Source of the DNA: an uncultured Bacteroides sp. | GTDB lineage: Bacteria; Bacteroidota; Bacteroidia; Bacteroidales; Bacteroidaceae | Direction of reading: 5' to 3' | Length of the DNA stretch: 64,000 nt | Assembly (NCBI GenBank): GCA_900551445.1 | Contig: URWA01000005.1 | Coordinates: 52,641 to 116,640 of the forward strand | Shown: in pieces, positions 35,864-46,549 of the stretch | How positions within the stretch are numbered: the first letter of the stretch is position 1 | Layout: every line of letters starts with the position of its first letter | The notes under the pieces: model-generated | What the model saw: only the letters and a program-made list of their open reading frames with translations | Database searches by the model: none | Told to the model about the DNA's origin: nothing | Made by a program: the position numbers and the translations under genes

Positions 35864-38344
35864 ATGAAACACCTGACACACCTGGCAGCTTTGTGCGTCT
35901 GCCTGACCAGTCTTCCTGTATCGGCGCACGTGCAGGAAGTGATGAACGAACCGGATTCGGTCTATTTGTTTTCGTATGCTACGGTAAAGGATGCAGGGCG
36001 CAGCGGACTGAAACTGGCGTGGAGTCCGGATGCCGACCGCTGGTTCAGCATCGGCAACGGCTATGGCTATGTGAAATGCGACTACGGACCTTGGGGGGCT
36101 GAGAAACGGATGTTCAACCCTCATCTGACGCGGGATGCGAAAGGCGTGTGGCATTGTGCCTGGCAGTTGAACGAAAGCGGAAAGGAGTGGGGACAGGCCA
36201 CTTCGCCGGACTTGATGAAATGGAATCCGCAGACGTATTACCTGCAGACGCCGGGAGAAGGAGCCGGAATCCGGGGCAGTGAAACCCGCAAGAAAGCGGT
36301 TGTGGACGGGGTTGTAGAACAAGGATATATGCAGAAAGTGGCCTGGGAGGAGGTGGACCGGCTGTTGAAGTTTGTCGACTACCGGGCCTATAGAGACCAG
36401 TTGCACAATGAACGGACGGAACAGGATGGCCAGCGCTTTGCCGGGTTGGCTCCTGTATCCTTGCAGCTGACAGTCCGTCCGGAAGAAGCCAAACCCATCA
36501 GTGACAAGCTGATAGGAATTTTCTTTGAAGATATCAACTACGGAGCCGACGGCGGGCTTTATGCCGAACTGGTGCAGAACCGTGACTTTGAATATACACC
36601 GAAAGAAGGGTCCGCTCAGGGCTGGGATCATGGATATGCCTGGAGTGTCTGGGAAAATGGAAAGTCGTCGGCTGTACAGGTAGCCACGGAGCATCCTTTG
36701 CATGCCAACAACCCGCATTATGTGGTGTGGCAGGCCAAACCGGGAGTCTCTCTCCGCAATACAGGCTTTGATGGGATTACGTTGAAGAAAGGTGAGAAAT
36801 ATGACTTCTCTCTCTTTGCTTCTATGCCCGAAGGCAGCAAAGGTGGCAAGCTGGTGGTGCGTTTGCTGGATGCCCAGGGGAAAGAGGTGGCCCGGTCTTC
36901 CGTAAAGGTGAAGGCGGGCGACTGGAAGAAGCAGACTGCGGTGCTGACGGCACAGGCGGATGTGGAGGCAGCCGTACTTTCACTGGAACCGGAACTGACG
37001 GGTGAACTGCATCTGGACATGATTTCACTCTTCCCGCAAAAGACCTTCAAAGGACATAAGAACGGCTTGAGAGCCGATTTGGCGCAGGCATTGGCCGACT
37101 TGCATCCTCGTTTTGTGCGTTTCCCGGGCGGCTGTGTGTCTCACGGGAACGGCATTGACAATATTTACCGTTGGAAAAATTCCGTCGGTCCGCTGGAAGC
37201 CCGCAAGCCGATGCGGAACCTGTGGGGGTATCATCAGACGCTGGGGCTGGGATATTTCGAATATTTCCAGTTCTGCGAAGATATCGGGGCAGAACCGTTG
37301 CCGGTCCTGGCGGCCGGAGTGCCGTGCCAGAATTCAGCCTGCATCCCGGGCAAGCCTTTGAGCGGCGGACAGCAGGGAGGCATCCCCATGGAAGAAATGG
37401 GTGCCTATGTGCAGGACATCCTGGACTTGATTGAATATGCCAACGGTGACCCGAAGACCAACAAATGGGCCAAGATGCGGGCGGAAGCCGGACATCCGAA
37501 ACCTTTCAACCTGAAATACATCGGCATCGGCAACGAAGACCTGATTACCCCGATTTTTGAAGAACGCTTTGAGATGATTTTCAAGGCCATCAAGGAGAAA
37601 TATCCGGAGATTACTGTGATTGGTACGGTAGGTCCTTTCTATGAAGGATCCGACTACGAAGCAGGATGGAAGTTCGCTTCTCGCCTTCAGGTGCCGATGG
37701 TGGACGAACACTATTATAATACTCCGGGATGGTTTATCAACAATCAGGACTATTACGACCGTTACGACCGTTCCAAACCGGAAGTGTACCTGGGCGAATA
37801 TGCGGCTCATCTGCCCGGCCGTCCGAACAACATCGAGACTGCCTTGGCAGAGGCGTTGTACCTGACGTCCGTCGAACGGAACGGCGATGTGGTATCCATG
37901 ACATCGTATGCCCCGTTGCTGGCCAAGGAAGGACATACCCAGTGGCATCCCGATTTGATTTATTTCAACAACAAGGAAGTGAAACCGACCGTGGGTTATT
38001 ACACTCAGCAGCTCTACGGCCAGAATTCCGGCGACACCTATCTGCCGGCCGACCGGAGAATCGACAATTCCCGTCAGGATGTACAGCGCCGAATCGGTAC
38101 GTCGGTGGTGCGCGACAGCAAGACGGGCGATGTGATTGTGAAGCTGGTCAACCTGCTGCCGGTTCCGGTCAAGACCCAGTTGAACGGGCTGACATTGCAG
38201 GATGGACAAGCCACCCTGCACGTGCTTTCCGGAAGTCCGACCGACCGGCAGGCACGTCCGGTGAAGAAAAAAATCTCAGTGGCGGATTTGTCGCAATATG
38301 AAATGCCAGCCTATTCGCTGAGCGTAATCCGGATACTGAAATAA
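35864..38344 (+). CDS. GH51 alpha-L-arabinofuranosidase with GH43-like N-terminal piece
   Basis: The product has 826 residues with a signal peptide (about 1-22). Residues about 30-130 resemble one or two blades of a GH43-type propeller (MFNPHLTRDAKGVWHCAW, WGQATSPDLMKW). From about 200 the GH51 enzyme begins (ISDKLIGIFFEDINYGADGG), with a carbohydrate-binding-like insert (about 250-395), the acid/base in IGIGNEDL (Glu558), the nucleophile in VYLGEYAAH (Glu645) and the C-terminal arabinofuranosidase beta-sandwich. It releases terminal alpha-L-arabinose from arabinan, arabinogalactan or arabinoxylan. It is cotranscribed with the GH43 gene and ends at a strong terminator. Confidence 0.94.
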   Translation: MKHLTHLAALCVCLTSLPVSAHVQEVMNEPDSVYLFSYATVKDAGRSGLKLAWSPDADRWFSIGNGYGYVKCDYGPWGAEKRMFNPHLTRDAKGVWHCAWQLNESGKEWGQATSPDLMKWNPQTYYLQTPGEGAGIRGSETRKKAVVDGVVEQGYMQKVAWEEVDRLLKFVDYRAYRDQLHNERTEQDGQRFAGLAPVSLQLTVRPEEAKPISDKLIGIFFEDINYGADGGLYAELVQNRDFEYTPKEGSAQGWDHGYAWSVWENGKSSAVQVATEHPLHANNPHYVVWQAKPGVSLRNTGFDGITLKKGEKYDFSLFASMPEGSKGGKLVVRLLDAQGKEVARSSVKVKAGDWKKQTAVLTAQADVEAAVLSLEPELTGELHLDMISLFPQKTFKGHKNGLRADLAQALADLHPRFVRFPGGCVSHGNGIDNIYRWKNSVGPLEARKPMRNLWGYHQTLGLGYFEYFQFCEDIGAEPLPVLAAGVPCQNSACIPGKPLSGGQQGGIPMEEMGAYVQDILDLIEYANGDPKTNKWAKMRAEAGHPKPFNLKYIGIGNEDLITPIFEERFEMIFKAIKEKYPEITVIGTVGPFYEGSDYEAGWKFASRLQVPMVDEHYYNTPGWFINNQDYYDRYDRSKPEVYLGEYAAHLPGRPNNIETALAEALYLTSVERNGDVVSMTSYAPLLAKEGHTQWHPDLIYFNNKEVKPTVGYYTQQLYGQNSGDTYLPADRRIDNSRQDVQRRIGTSVVRDSKTGDVIVKLVNLLPVPVKTQLNGLTLQDGQATLHVLSGSPTDRQARPVKKKISVADLSQYEMPAYSLSVIRILK

Positions 38345-38396
38345 CTAATTGAAATTTGTGTGGTAAATAGGAGTAGAATTCTATGTCTAATACATT

Positions 38397-38448
38397 CCTC
38401 TTATTTAATCAAATATTATAATCATGATTAAATAAGAGGATTTTTTTT
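38397..38448 (+). terminator. Terminator after the GH51 gene
   Basis: A perfect 15-base-pair stem (38397-38411 with 38425-38439) is followed by A and eight T. It separates the GH43-GH51 unit from susC. Confidence 0.88.
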
Positions 38449-38591
38449 ACTTATAAATTTCATAAATATTGGATGTGTGGTAGTTTGTTTGTCTTTTTTA
38501 ACGTAATAATTCCTTTTGTAATTTAATTTATTCTATATATTCACAACAATTTGAAAACCGGTTAATTTTATGTCAAACATTAAAAACTATT

Positions 38592-41500
38592 ATGAAGAAC
38601 ATGAAAACAGATTTATTTAAAAACAATCAAAGAATTCTGTTTGCTGGGTTACTTTGTTCAGGTTTTATGATTATTTCTCCTACTCAGGTTATGGGTGAGA
38701 ATAATGAATGGACTCTTCAAAGTACACAGCAACAAAAGAACGAGATTACAGGATTTGTTAAGGATATTTCAGGTGAACCTATTATTGGGGCTAGTGTTGT
38801 TGAAAAGGGGACAACAAATGGTACAATTACAGACTTTGATGGTAAATTTACTTTATCTGTATCTTCAAATGCCGTTTTACAGTTTTCTTATATTGGATAT
38901 CAGACCCAAGAACAAAAGGCTGTCGTGGGGAAATCTTTGTCTATAATCCTTAAGGAAGATTCAGAGATGCTGGATGAGGTCGTTGTAGTAGGATTTGGTA
39001 CTCAAAAGAAAGTTAATTTAACAGGGTCGGTAGGTATTGCCAATGCGGAAGAACTGGAATCACGTCCTGTTACAAGTGCTACACAGGCTTTGCAAGGATT
39101 GGTACCGGGGTTACAGATTACTACTAATACTGGTGAAATGGATAAATCTATGAATATTAATATTCGTGGAACAGGAACTATTGGTGAAGGATCGAGTGGT
39201 TCTCCTCTTGTGTTGATAGATGGTATGGAAGGAGATTTAAATTCGATAAATCCTCAGGATATAGAAAATGTTTCTGTTTTGAAGGATGCTGCAGCTTCTT
39301 CTATATATGGATCACGTGCTCCGTTTGGTGTGATTTTAGTAACTACTAAGAAAGGAAAAAGTGGTAAGGCTTCTATTAATTATAATAATAGTTTCCGAAT
39401 CTCCAGTCCAATTAATATGCCCCAAATGATGGATTCTTATACTTTTGCCAATTATTTTAATAGCGCATCACGCAATAATGATGGTGGAGGTAATGTCTTT
39501 ACTGAGGATATAATGCAGAAGATGCTTGATTATCAGGCCGGAACTGATACGGCTGGCTTACTGGCTTCTTCTAATGGACAGTGGGGCAAACCAGATTATG
39601 ACCCATTTACCACTGCTTATGCAAATACAGACTGGTATAAAGAAATTTATAAAAGTAATGTGTTTTCACAAGAACATAATGTGAGTATAAATGGTGGTAC
39701 AGAAAAAGTCACTTATTATGCTTCATTTAATTATCTTGATCAGAATGGATTGCTTCGTCATGGTAATGACGGCTTGAAACGTTATAATGCTTCTGCTAAA
39801 ATGAATACTACAATCACTGATTGGTTGAAGTTTAATTATAGTATGCGTTTTACTCGTTCTGATAATTATCGGCCAACAAAATTTAATGGTTCTTTGTATG
39901 AAAAGATTGGTCGTCAAACATGGCCTAATTTGCCTGTATATGATCCCAATGGTTATTATCATAATAGTAATGCTGATACTCCAGCTATGCAGTTGGCTTT
40001 AGGAGGAGATCGTAATGCCCGTACGGATCGTTTATATCATCAGGCTGCATTATTGATAGAACCGATTAAAAATTGGATTACGCATGTGGAGTTTAACTAT
40101 AGTACCATGAATGCAAAAGTGGACGAAGTTGAATTGCCTTATTACAATCATGATGTGGATGGAAATGTTGTTGATACAAATGGAACTTCTAGTTTGTATG
40201 GTGAACGTAAAGAAGAAAACTATTTGAATCTGAATGTTTTCAGTGAATATTCACACTCGTTTAATGACGCTCATAATCTGAAAGTTATGTTTGGTTTTCA
40301 GATGGAGGAAATGAAGCAGGCATTTATGAGCAGTAAAAAGTATGGATTGATGATTGACAACTTGCCTGAGTTTGATTTAACCACAGGAACAGATGGGTTA
40401 GGTGTAGAGAAACCTACAGAAACATCAGGATATCATAATGAATGGGCTACAGCGGGTTTCTTTGGCCGTGTAAATTATGATTATCAAGGACGTTATTTAG
40501 CGGAAGTTAATATGCGTTATGATGGAACATCTCGTTTTCGTCGTGGTAGCCGTTGGCAGTTATATCCATCTTTCTCTTTAGGCTGGAATATTGCTCGTGA
40601 ATCCTTTTGGGAACCATTGGCTGATGTTGCAAATACATTAAAGTTTCGTGCCTCTTATGGAGAATTGGGAAATCAAAATACGAATGAATGGTATCCTACT
40701 TATCGGATTGTTGACTTGGGTACAAATAATAGTGCTTGGTTATCTCCTGATGGAAAACGGTTAAATACGGCTCGTGTAGGTGATTTGGTTAGTAATACTT
40801 TGACTTGGGAAACGATTCGAACTTGGAATTTAGGTTTAGATTGGGGTTTGTTTAACAATCGTTTGACTGGTTCATTCGATTATTATACACGTTATACTAA
40901 AAATATGGTGGGACCGGCTCCTGAACTTCCCGCCACATTGGGTATTACAACTCCTAAGACAAATAATTGTGACTTGCAGACAAGAGGATGGGAATTGCAG
41001 ATTGGATGGAATGACCGATTGAAAAATGGATTAGGTTATGGTATACGTTTGATGCTTTCTGATGCAAAAACCATTATTGATAGTTATCCAAGTAATAATA
41101 CTAATTCTATTGATACTTATATACAGGGACATGAAATTGGTGAAATCTGGGGTTTTGAAACTATTGGAATTGCCAAAACAAATGAAGAAATGCAGGCGCA
41201 TTTAGACAAAGTTGGAGGACAAGATGCTATTGGTTCACAGTGGGCTGCAGGAGATATTATGTATGCAGACTTAGATGGGAAACCAGGTATTACGGAAGGT
41301 GCTCGTACATTAGATGATCATGGAGACTTGAAAGTTATAGGAAATAATACACCTCGTTATCTGTTTGGCATTGATATTACAGCAGATTGGAAAGGTTTTG
41401 ACTTTAGATGTTTCTTCCAAGGAGTGCTGAAGCGTGATTATTGGCAAAGTAGTAATATGTTCTGGGGGGTAATTGATGACCAGTGGTGGTCTGCAGGATT

Positions 41501-41906
41501 TGCAGAACATAATGATTATTTCCGTGCTGAGGCTATTGGATTGCCGGGTCACGAAATTCCTGCGAATATCGATTCGTATTATCCTCGACCAATATTTGGA
41601 ACTGGATCTAAGAACCAGAAAGTCCAAACTCGTTATTTGCAAGATGCTTCTTATATTCGTTTGAAGAATTTGCAGTTAGGTTATACATTACCTTCTGCTT
41701 GGATGCAAAAGATTGGTTTGACTAAATGTAGAGTCTTTATTTCTGGAGAAAACTTATGGACAGGGACAGGACTTTCAAAATTGTTTGATCCAGAGACGAT
41801 TGATGGTGGTAATACTGATAGTAATGCTAACTCTGCAATTAAAAATGGAGGTAACGCTTATCCGCTTTCTAGAACATGGTCTTTTGGCTTAAGTTTAACC
41901 CTTTAA
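38592..41906 (+). CDS. SusC/RagA-type TonB-dependent transporter without STN domain
   Basis: The product has 1,104 residues. After the signal peptide the carboxypeptidase-like regulatory domain begins directly (ITGFVKDISGEPIIGASVVE, about 51-125), followed by the TonB box region (DEVVVVGFG), the plug (QALQGLVPGLQIT, VLKDAAASSIYGSRAP) and the barrel ending FGLSLTL. Lack of an STN domain means no FecR-type signalling; such pairs are commonly controlled by a hybrid two-component regulator, which is not in this window. An AT-rich 140-base leader precedes it. The gene is markedly AT-rich compared with the GH51 and GH35 genes on either side. Confidence 0.96.
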   Translation: MKNMKTDLFKNNQRILFAGLLCSGFMIISPTQVMGENNEWTLQSTQQQKNEITGFVKDISGEPIIGASVVEKGTTNGTITDFDGKFTLSVSSNAVLQFSYIGYQTQEQKAVVGKSLSIILKEDSEMLDEVVVVGFGTQKKVNLTGSVGIANAEELESRPVTSATQALQGLVPGLQITTNTGEMDKSMNINIRGTGTIGEGSSGSPLVLIDGMEGDLNSINPQDIENVSVLKDAAASSIYGSRAPFGVILVTTKKGKSGKASINYNNSFRISSPINMPQMMDSYTFANYFNSASRNNDGGGNVFTEDIMQKMLDYQAGTDTAGLLASSNGQWGKPDYDPFTTAYANTDWYKEIYKSNVFSQEHNVSINGGTEKVTYYASFNYLDQNGLLRHGNDGLKRYNASAKMNTTITDWLKFNYSMRFTRSDNYRPTKFNGSLYEKIGRQTWPNLPVYDPNGYYHNSNADTPAMQLALGGDRNARTDRLYHQAALLIEPIKNWITHVEFNYSTMNAKVDEVELPYYNHDVDGNVVDTNGTSSLYGERKEENYLNLNVFSEYSHSFNDAHNLKVMFGFQMEEMKQAFMSSKKYGLMIDNLPEFDLTTGTDGLGVEKPTETSGYHNEWATAGFFGRVNYDYQGRYLAEVNMRYDGTSRFRRGSRWQLYPSFSLGWNIARESFWEPLADVANTLKFRASYGELGNQNTNEWYPTYRIVDLGTNNSAWLSPDGKRLNTARVGDLVSNTLTWETIRTWNLGLDWGLFNNRLTGSFDYYTRYTKNMVGPAPELPATLGITTPKTNNCDLQTRGWELQIGWNDRLKNGLGYGIRLMLSDAKTIIDSYPSNNTNSIDTYIQGHEIGEIWGFETIGIAKTNEEMQAHLDKVGGQDAIGSQWAAGDIMYADLDGKPGITEGARTLDDHGDLKVIGNNTPRYLFGIDITADWKGFDFRCFFQGVLKRDYWQSSNMFWGVIDDQWWSAGFAEHNDYFRAEAIGLPGHEIPANIDSYYPRPIFGTGSKNQKVQTRYLQDASYIRLKNLQLGYTLPSAWMQKIGLTKCRVFISGENLWTGTGLSKLFDPETIDGGNTDSNANSAIKNGGNAYPLSRTWSFGLSLTL

Positions 41907-41917
41907 TATGATTTAAA

Positions 41918-43954
41918 ATGAAAAATAAATTATATATAGTTTTATTAGCAGCAACATTGATGGGAGGAATGAGTTCTTGTGATGATTTTCTTGATAGAGA
42001 ACCTTTGTCAGATATTTCTCCTGAGATTTATTTCACTGATGCATCTCAATTGGAGAGTTATGTTATCAGATTGTATCCTGATATAATTACTTCACATGGG
42101 AATTGGAGTTATGGGATTTTTGGAAATGATAATGATACGGATAATCAGGCCGGAGCTTCAGCGAACAATCGTTTTGCTGATGGATTGTGGAAAGTTCCTA
42201 ATACCGAGGATTCTGACTGGAAGTTTGAACAAATCTATCGATGTAATTTTTTCTTAGAGAGTGTTTTGGCTAAATATGGTGAAAATATTGATGGCAGTGA
42301 AAACACAATTACAGGGGATTTGGCTACTATTAAGCATGTAATAGGTGAAGCTTACTTTTTGCGTGCATGTGAATATTTTAAACGTTATCAATTATTTGGT
42401 GATTTTCCAATTATTACTAAACCTTTAAGTGATAACAAAGAAGAGCTGATAGAGGCGAGCAAGCGTATGCCTCGTAATGAAGTTGCACGTTTTATTCTAA
42501 GTGATTTGGATAAAGCCTATACTTTGTTAAGTGCAAAGAATATGGAAACAACCCGTATAAGTGCGGATGTCGCTATGCTACTTAAATCTCGGGTCGCTCT
42601 TTTTGAAGGAACGTGGTTGAAATACTTTAAAGGAACTGCTTTCGTTCCCAAAGGGGAAGGCTGGCCTGGAGCTACAAAGGATTATAATGCAAATTATGAA
42701 TTCCCGAGTGGAAGTATAGATAATGAGATTAATTATTTTTTAGATCAAGCTATAGAAGCTTCTCAAGTTGTAGCAGACAAATATAAAGATCGTTTGACAG
42801 TCAATACAGGTACGCTTCAGCAATCATTGTCGGATCCGGCTAATCCTTACTATGACATGTTTGCACAAGAAGATTTGTCGGATGTGTCAGAGGTGTTATT
42901 GTGGCGTAGATATGCACGTGGACTGGAAACTCATAATGTAAATGTGGCAGCAAGTCGTGGTAATTATCGTATTGGTTTGACTCGTAGTTTTGTGAATAAT
43001 TTCTTGATGATTGATGGTACGCCTGTTTATCAACATGGTACTTATTCAGATGGTGACGGATTTTATATGGGAGATAAAACTTTAACGGATGTTCGTACTA
43101 ATCGTGATCCACGTTTAACCATTTTCTTGAAAGATAAGGGGCAGAAAAATATCTTGATTGAAAATGTGGAAGGAGAGTCTGCACAGGTTATAGAACCCGC
43201 GCCACAAATTTTCCGTACTGAATCAGATTATGGATATAGCACTGGATATGCTTTGCGGAAAGGTGGATCTTTTGACCAGAAGCATTATTCTAATGGAGGT
43301 GGTTATACAGCAGCTGTTTGTTATCGTGCTGCAGAAGCGTTGTTGAACTATATGGAAGCCTATTACGAAAGACACCAAACTTTGGATGCTACTGGAGAGA
43401 ATTATTGGGCTGTTTTACGTAATCGTGCTGGAATTACTGGGTCTATTCAATCAACTATAAATGCTACAGATATGAATCGTGAAGCTGAAAATGATTGGGG
43501 TGCTTATTCAAAAGGAAGCATATTGGAAGATAAAACTTTGTATAATATTCGTCGTGAACGTCGATGTGAGTTCCTAGCAGAAGGATTGCGGTATATGGAC
43601 TTAAGAAGGTGGCGTGCCATGGATCAATTAATGACAAAGCCCTATATAGTAGAAGGTTTCCATTTATGGGGAACTCCTATGGAAAGTTGGTATGAACCGG
43701 ATGAGTTAATTGCAGATGGATCTTCAACTGCAACTGTTTCTCCTAAGGCAAATAGTGAATATCTCCGTCCTTTGCAGAAAAATGCAACTCAAATCTGTTA
43801 TGATGGATATACTTGGCATATGGCTCATTATTTAAGTCCTGTCATGATAAAGCAGTTCTTATTGACTTCTTCTGATGGTAGTTCAATAGAGACTTCTCCT
43901 TTATATCAAAATCCTTATTGGCCAACCGTCGCAGACCAGCCGGCAGAGCAATAA
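41918..43954 (+). CDS. SusD/RagB-type surface glycan-binding lipoprotein
   Basis: The product has 678 residues and begins 12 bases after susC. The lipobox has Cys21 followed by DDFLDRE, a surface export signal. SusD landmarks include GEAYFLRACEYFKRYQLFGDFPII (about 139-162), YRAAEALLNYMEAYYE (about 468-483) and RRERRCEFLAEGLRYMDLRRW (about 547-567). It is longer than many SusD proteins, having extra loops in the middle. It pairs with the SusC just upstream to capture oligosaccharides. Confidence 0.96.
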   Translation: MKNKLYIVLLAATLMGGMSSCDDFLDREPLSDISPEIYFTDASQLESYVIRLYPDIITSHGNWSYGIFGNDNDTDNQAGASANNRFADGLWKVPNTEDSDWKFEQIYRCNFFLESVLAKYGENIDGSENTITGDLATIKHVIGEAYFLRACEYFKRYQLFGDFPIITKPLSDNKEELIEASKRMPRNEVARFILSDLDKAYTLLSAKNMETTRISADVAMLLKSRVALFEGTWLKYFKGTAFVPKGEGWPGATKDYNANYEFPSGSIDNEINYFLDQAIEASQVVADKYKDRLTVNTGTLQQSLSDPANPYYDMFAQEDLSDVSEVLLWRRYARGLETHNVNVAASRGNYRIGLTRSFVNNFLMIDGTPVYQHGTYSDGDGFYMGDKTLTDVRTNRDPRLTIFLKDKGQKNILIENVEGESAQVIEPAPQIFRTESDYGYSTGYALRKGGSFDQKHYSNGGGYTAAVCYRAAEALLNYMEAYYERHQTLDATGENYWAVLRNRAGITGSIQSTINATDMNREAENDWGAYSKGSILEDKTLYNIRRERRCEFLAEGLRYMDLRRWRAMDQLMTKPYIVEGFHLWGTPMESWYEPDELIADGSSTATVSPKANSEYLRPLQKNATQICYDGYTWHMAHYLSPVMIKQFLLTSSDGSSIETSPLYQNPYWPTVADQPAEQ

Positions 43955-43975
43955 GATAATAAGGTCGTTTAAGAA

Positions 43976-44010
43976 AAGGCTGCTCAATTTTTGTTGGGCG
44001 GCCTTTTTTT
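43976..44010 (+). terminator. Terminator after susD
   Basis: A 12-base stem (43976-43987 with 43994-44005, two G-T pairs) is followed by five or more T. Confidence 0.82.
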
Positions 44011-44087
44011 AGTGGATACCAGTGATATTGATTGATTATTATTTTATATTTGCTCAATTTCTAATCTTTTTTAGGGGAATAAATCTC

Positions 44088-44095
44088 TATTTTTG
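44088..44095 (+). promoter_or_regulatory. -7 promoter element of the GH35 gene
   Basis: TATTTTTG matches TAnnTTTG. It covers the TTG at 44093 that could otherwise be read as a start, so translation must begin at the ATG at 44114. Confidence 0.6.
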
Positions 44096-44113
44096 GACCA
44101 AAATTTATATATC

Positions 44114-46474
44114 ATGAAATACAAACACACATTATGGGGCGTAGGCCTTTCTTTATTGTTCTCTTTAGGTATTCTTTCTGCTTCGGCAGCTTCTCCGGTA
44201 AACGAGGAACCTGCCGCAAAGGAGACATTTGAGGTAGGAAAGGGAACATTTCTGTTGAACGGAAAGCCTTTTGTGGTAAAGGCTGCCGAGGTGCATTATC
44301 CGCGTATTCCAGAACCTTACTGGGAACAGCGTATCCTTTCGTGCAAGGCATTGGGCATGAATACCCTTTGCTTGTATGTGTTCTGGAACTTGCATGAACA
44401 GCATCCGGGAGAGTTCGATTTTTCAGGAAACAAGGACATTGCCAAATTCTGCCGCCTGGCACAGAAACACGGAATGTATGTCATCGTACGTCCGGGACCG
44501 TACGTGTGTGCGGAATGGGAAATGGGCGGACTGCCTTGGTGGTTGCTCAAGAAAAAAGACGTGCAGCTGCGTACACTCGACCCTTATTACATGGAACGGG
44601 TCGGCATCTTTATGAACGAGGTGGGCAAGCAGCTGGCCGACTTGCAGCTTTCCCGTGGGGGAAACATCATCATGGTACAGGTGGAAAATGAATACGGTTC
44701 GTATGGCATCAACAAGCCTTATGTATCGGCTATCCGCGACATCGTGAAGAAGGCGGGTTTCACCGACGTGCCTCTTTTCCAGTGTGACTGGAGTTCCAAC
44801 TTCACCAACAATGCGTTGGACGATTTGTTGTGGACGGTGAACTTCGGTACGGGTGCCAACATCGACGAGCAGTTCAAGAAACTGAAATCCTTGCGTCCGG
44901 AAACACCGATGATGTGCAGCGAGTTCTGGAGCGGCTGGTTCGACCATTGGGGACGGAAGCATGAAACCCGCGATGCGGCTACCATGGTGAGCGGTATCAA
45001 GGACATGCTGGACCGGAACATTTCGTTCAGTTTGTATATGACCCACGGAGGTACGACCTTCGGCTGGTGGGGTGGTGCCAACAACCCGGCTTATTCGGCC
45101 ATGTGCAGTTCCTACGATTACGATGCGCCGATCAGTGAGGCCGGATGGACCACTCCGAAATATTTCCAGTTGCGCGACCTGTTGAAACAGTATCTTCCGG
45201 AAGGAGAAACCCTGCCTGAACCTCCGGCAGCTTATCCGGTGATTTCCGTACCGGCCATTACCGACTGGAAGGTGGCTCCGTTGTTCAACAACCTGCCGCA
45301 ACCGAAGCAGTCGGAAGATATCCAGCCGATGGAAATGTTCGATCAGGGCTGGGGAACGATTCTGTATCGCACGACCTTGAAAGAGGATGTGAAAGGTACC
45401 CTGCATATTGATGAAGTACACGACTGGGCGCAGGTGTTTGCCAACGGCCAACTGTTGGGACGTCTGGACCGTCGTCACGGAGAATTTACCTTGCCGTTGA
45501 AGGAAACCTTGAAGAAAGGTACCCAGCTGGACATCCTGGTAGAAGCCATGGGACGTGTGAACTTCGACAAGTCCATTCACGACCGGAAGGGTATTACCCA
45601 GAAGGTGGAAGTGGTCAACGGCGACCAGTCACAGGAACTGAAGGGCTGGACGGTATATAACCTGCCTCCGTTCTATGAATTTGTGAGTCAGAAAAACTAT
45701 CAGGCGGGTAAACCGGTGGACGGCCCGGCCTATTATAAAGCGACTTTCCATCTGGACAAGACCGGCGATACTTTCCTGGACATGCAGACCTGGGGAAAAG
45801 GAATGGTTTGGGTCAACGGACATGCCATGGGACGTTTCTGGGAAATCGGTCCCCAGCAGACACTGTACATGCCGGGATGCTGGCTGAAAGAAGGCGACAA
45901 TGAAATCATCGTACTCGATTTGAAGGGCCCGGCTGAGGCCAAAGTGGTCGGCGTGGAAAAACCGATTCTCGACATGTTGCGTGAAAAGGCTCCGGAAACC
46001 CATCGCAAGGACGGTCAGAACCTGAATCTGAAAGCTGAGAAGCCGGTCATGACGGGTACGTTCAAGGCAGGCAACGGCTGGCAGGAAGTACGCTTTGCAC
46101 AGCCGGTAGCCGGACGTTATTTCTGTCTGGAAGGTGTTTCCAACTACGACGGTACCAACATTGCCGCTGTGGCAGAAATGGATGTGCTGGGCGCAGACGG
46201 AAAACCGGTTTCCCGCGAAAGCTGGAAGATTGTCTATGCCGACAGCGAAGAAACCCGCAGTGGAAACCGTACTGCCGACAAGGTGTTCGACTTGCAGGAA
46301 AGTACCTTCTGGCAGACGGTGGACAATACCGCTTATCCGCATCAGATTGTCATCGATTTAGGAAAAGAATATCAGGTGACTGGATTCCGGATGCTGCCTC
46401 GTGCAGAAGCCGGTGCACCGGGTCTGATAAAGGATTACAAGGTATATGTGAAAAAATCGGATTTTGCTTATTGA
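44114..46474 (+). CDS. GH35 beta-galactosidase
   Basis: The product has 786 residues from the ATG at 44114, with a signal peptide ending near residue 26. The GH35 barrel (about 35-360) shows KAAEVHYPRIPEPYW, YVIVRPGPYVCAEWEMGG, the acid/base in VQVENEYGSYG (Glu193) and the nucleophile in MMCSEFWSGW (Glu270). Two jelly-roll domains follow (MQTWGKGMVWVNGHAMGRFW near 555-575), and residues about 640-786 look like an F5/8 type C (discoidin) carbohydrate-binding domain. It is predicted to release terminal beta-galactose in the periplasm. It has its own promoter and terminator although it adjoins the SusCD pair. Confidence 0.95.
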   Translation: MKYKHTLWGVGLSLLFSLGILSASAASPVNEEPAAKETFEVGKGTFLLNGKPFVVKAAEVHYPRIPEPYWEQRILSCKALGMNTLCLYVFWNLHEQHPGEFDFSGNKDIAKFCRLAQKHGMYVIVRPGPYVCAEWEMGGLPWWLLKKKDVQLRTLDPYYMERVGIFMNEVGKQLADLQLSRGGNIIMVQVENEYGSYGINKPYVSAIRDIVKKAGFTDVPLFQCDWSSNFTNNALDDLLWTVNFGTGANIDEQFKKLKSLRPETPMMCSEFWSGWFDHWGRKHETRDAATMVSGIKDMLDRNISFSLYMTHGGTTFGWWGGANNPAYSAMCSSYDYDAPISEAGWTTPKYFQLRDLLKQYLPEGETLPEPPAAYPVISVPAITDWKVAPLFNNLPQPKQSEDIQPMEMFDQGWGTILYRTTLKEDVKGTLHIDEVHDWAQVFANGQLLGRLDRRHGEFTLPLKETLKKGTQLDILVEAMGRVNFDKSIHDRKGITQKVEVVNGDQSQELKGWTVYNLPPFYEFVSQKNYQAGKPVDGPAYYKATFHLDKTGDTFLDMQTWGKGMVWVNGHAMGRFWEIGPQQTLYMPGCWLKEGDNEIIVLDLKGPAEAKVVGVEKPILDMLREKAPETHRKDGQNLNLKAEKPVMTGTFKAGNGWQEVRFAQPVAGRYFCLEGVSNYDGTNIAAVAEMDVLGADGKPVSRESWKIVYADSEETRSGNRTADKVFDLQESTFWQTVDNTAYPHQIVIDLGKEYQVTGFRMLPRAEAGAPGLIKDYKVYVKKSDFAY

Positions 46475-46509
46475 TATAGATATGTGTTGAACTTAAGGTA
46501 ATTCAGGAG

Positions 46510-46549
46510 AAATATCCCACAGACGTCCAGTCCGTGGGATATTTTTTTT
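46510..46549 (+). terminator. Terminator after the GH35 gene
   Basis: An 11-base-pair stem (46510-46520 with 46534-46544) merges into a run of eight T. Confidence 0.85.
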
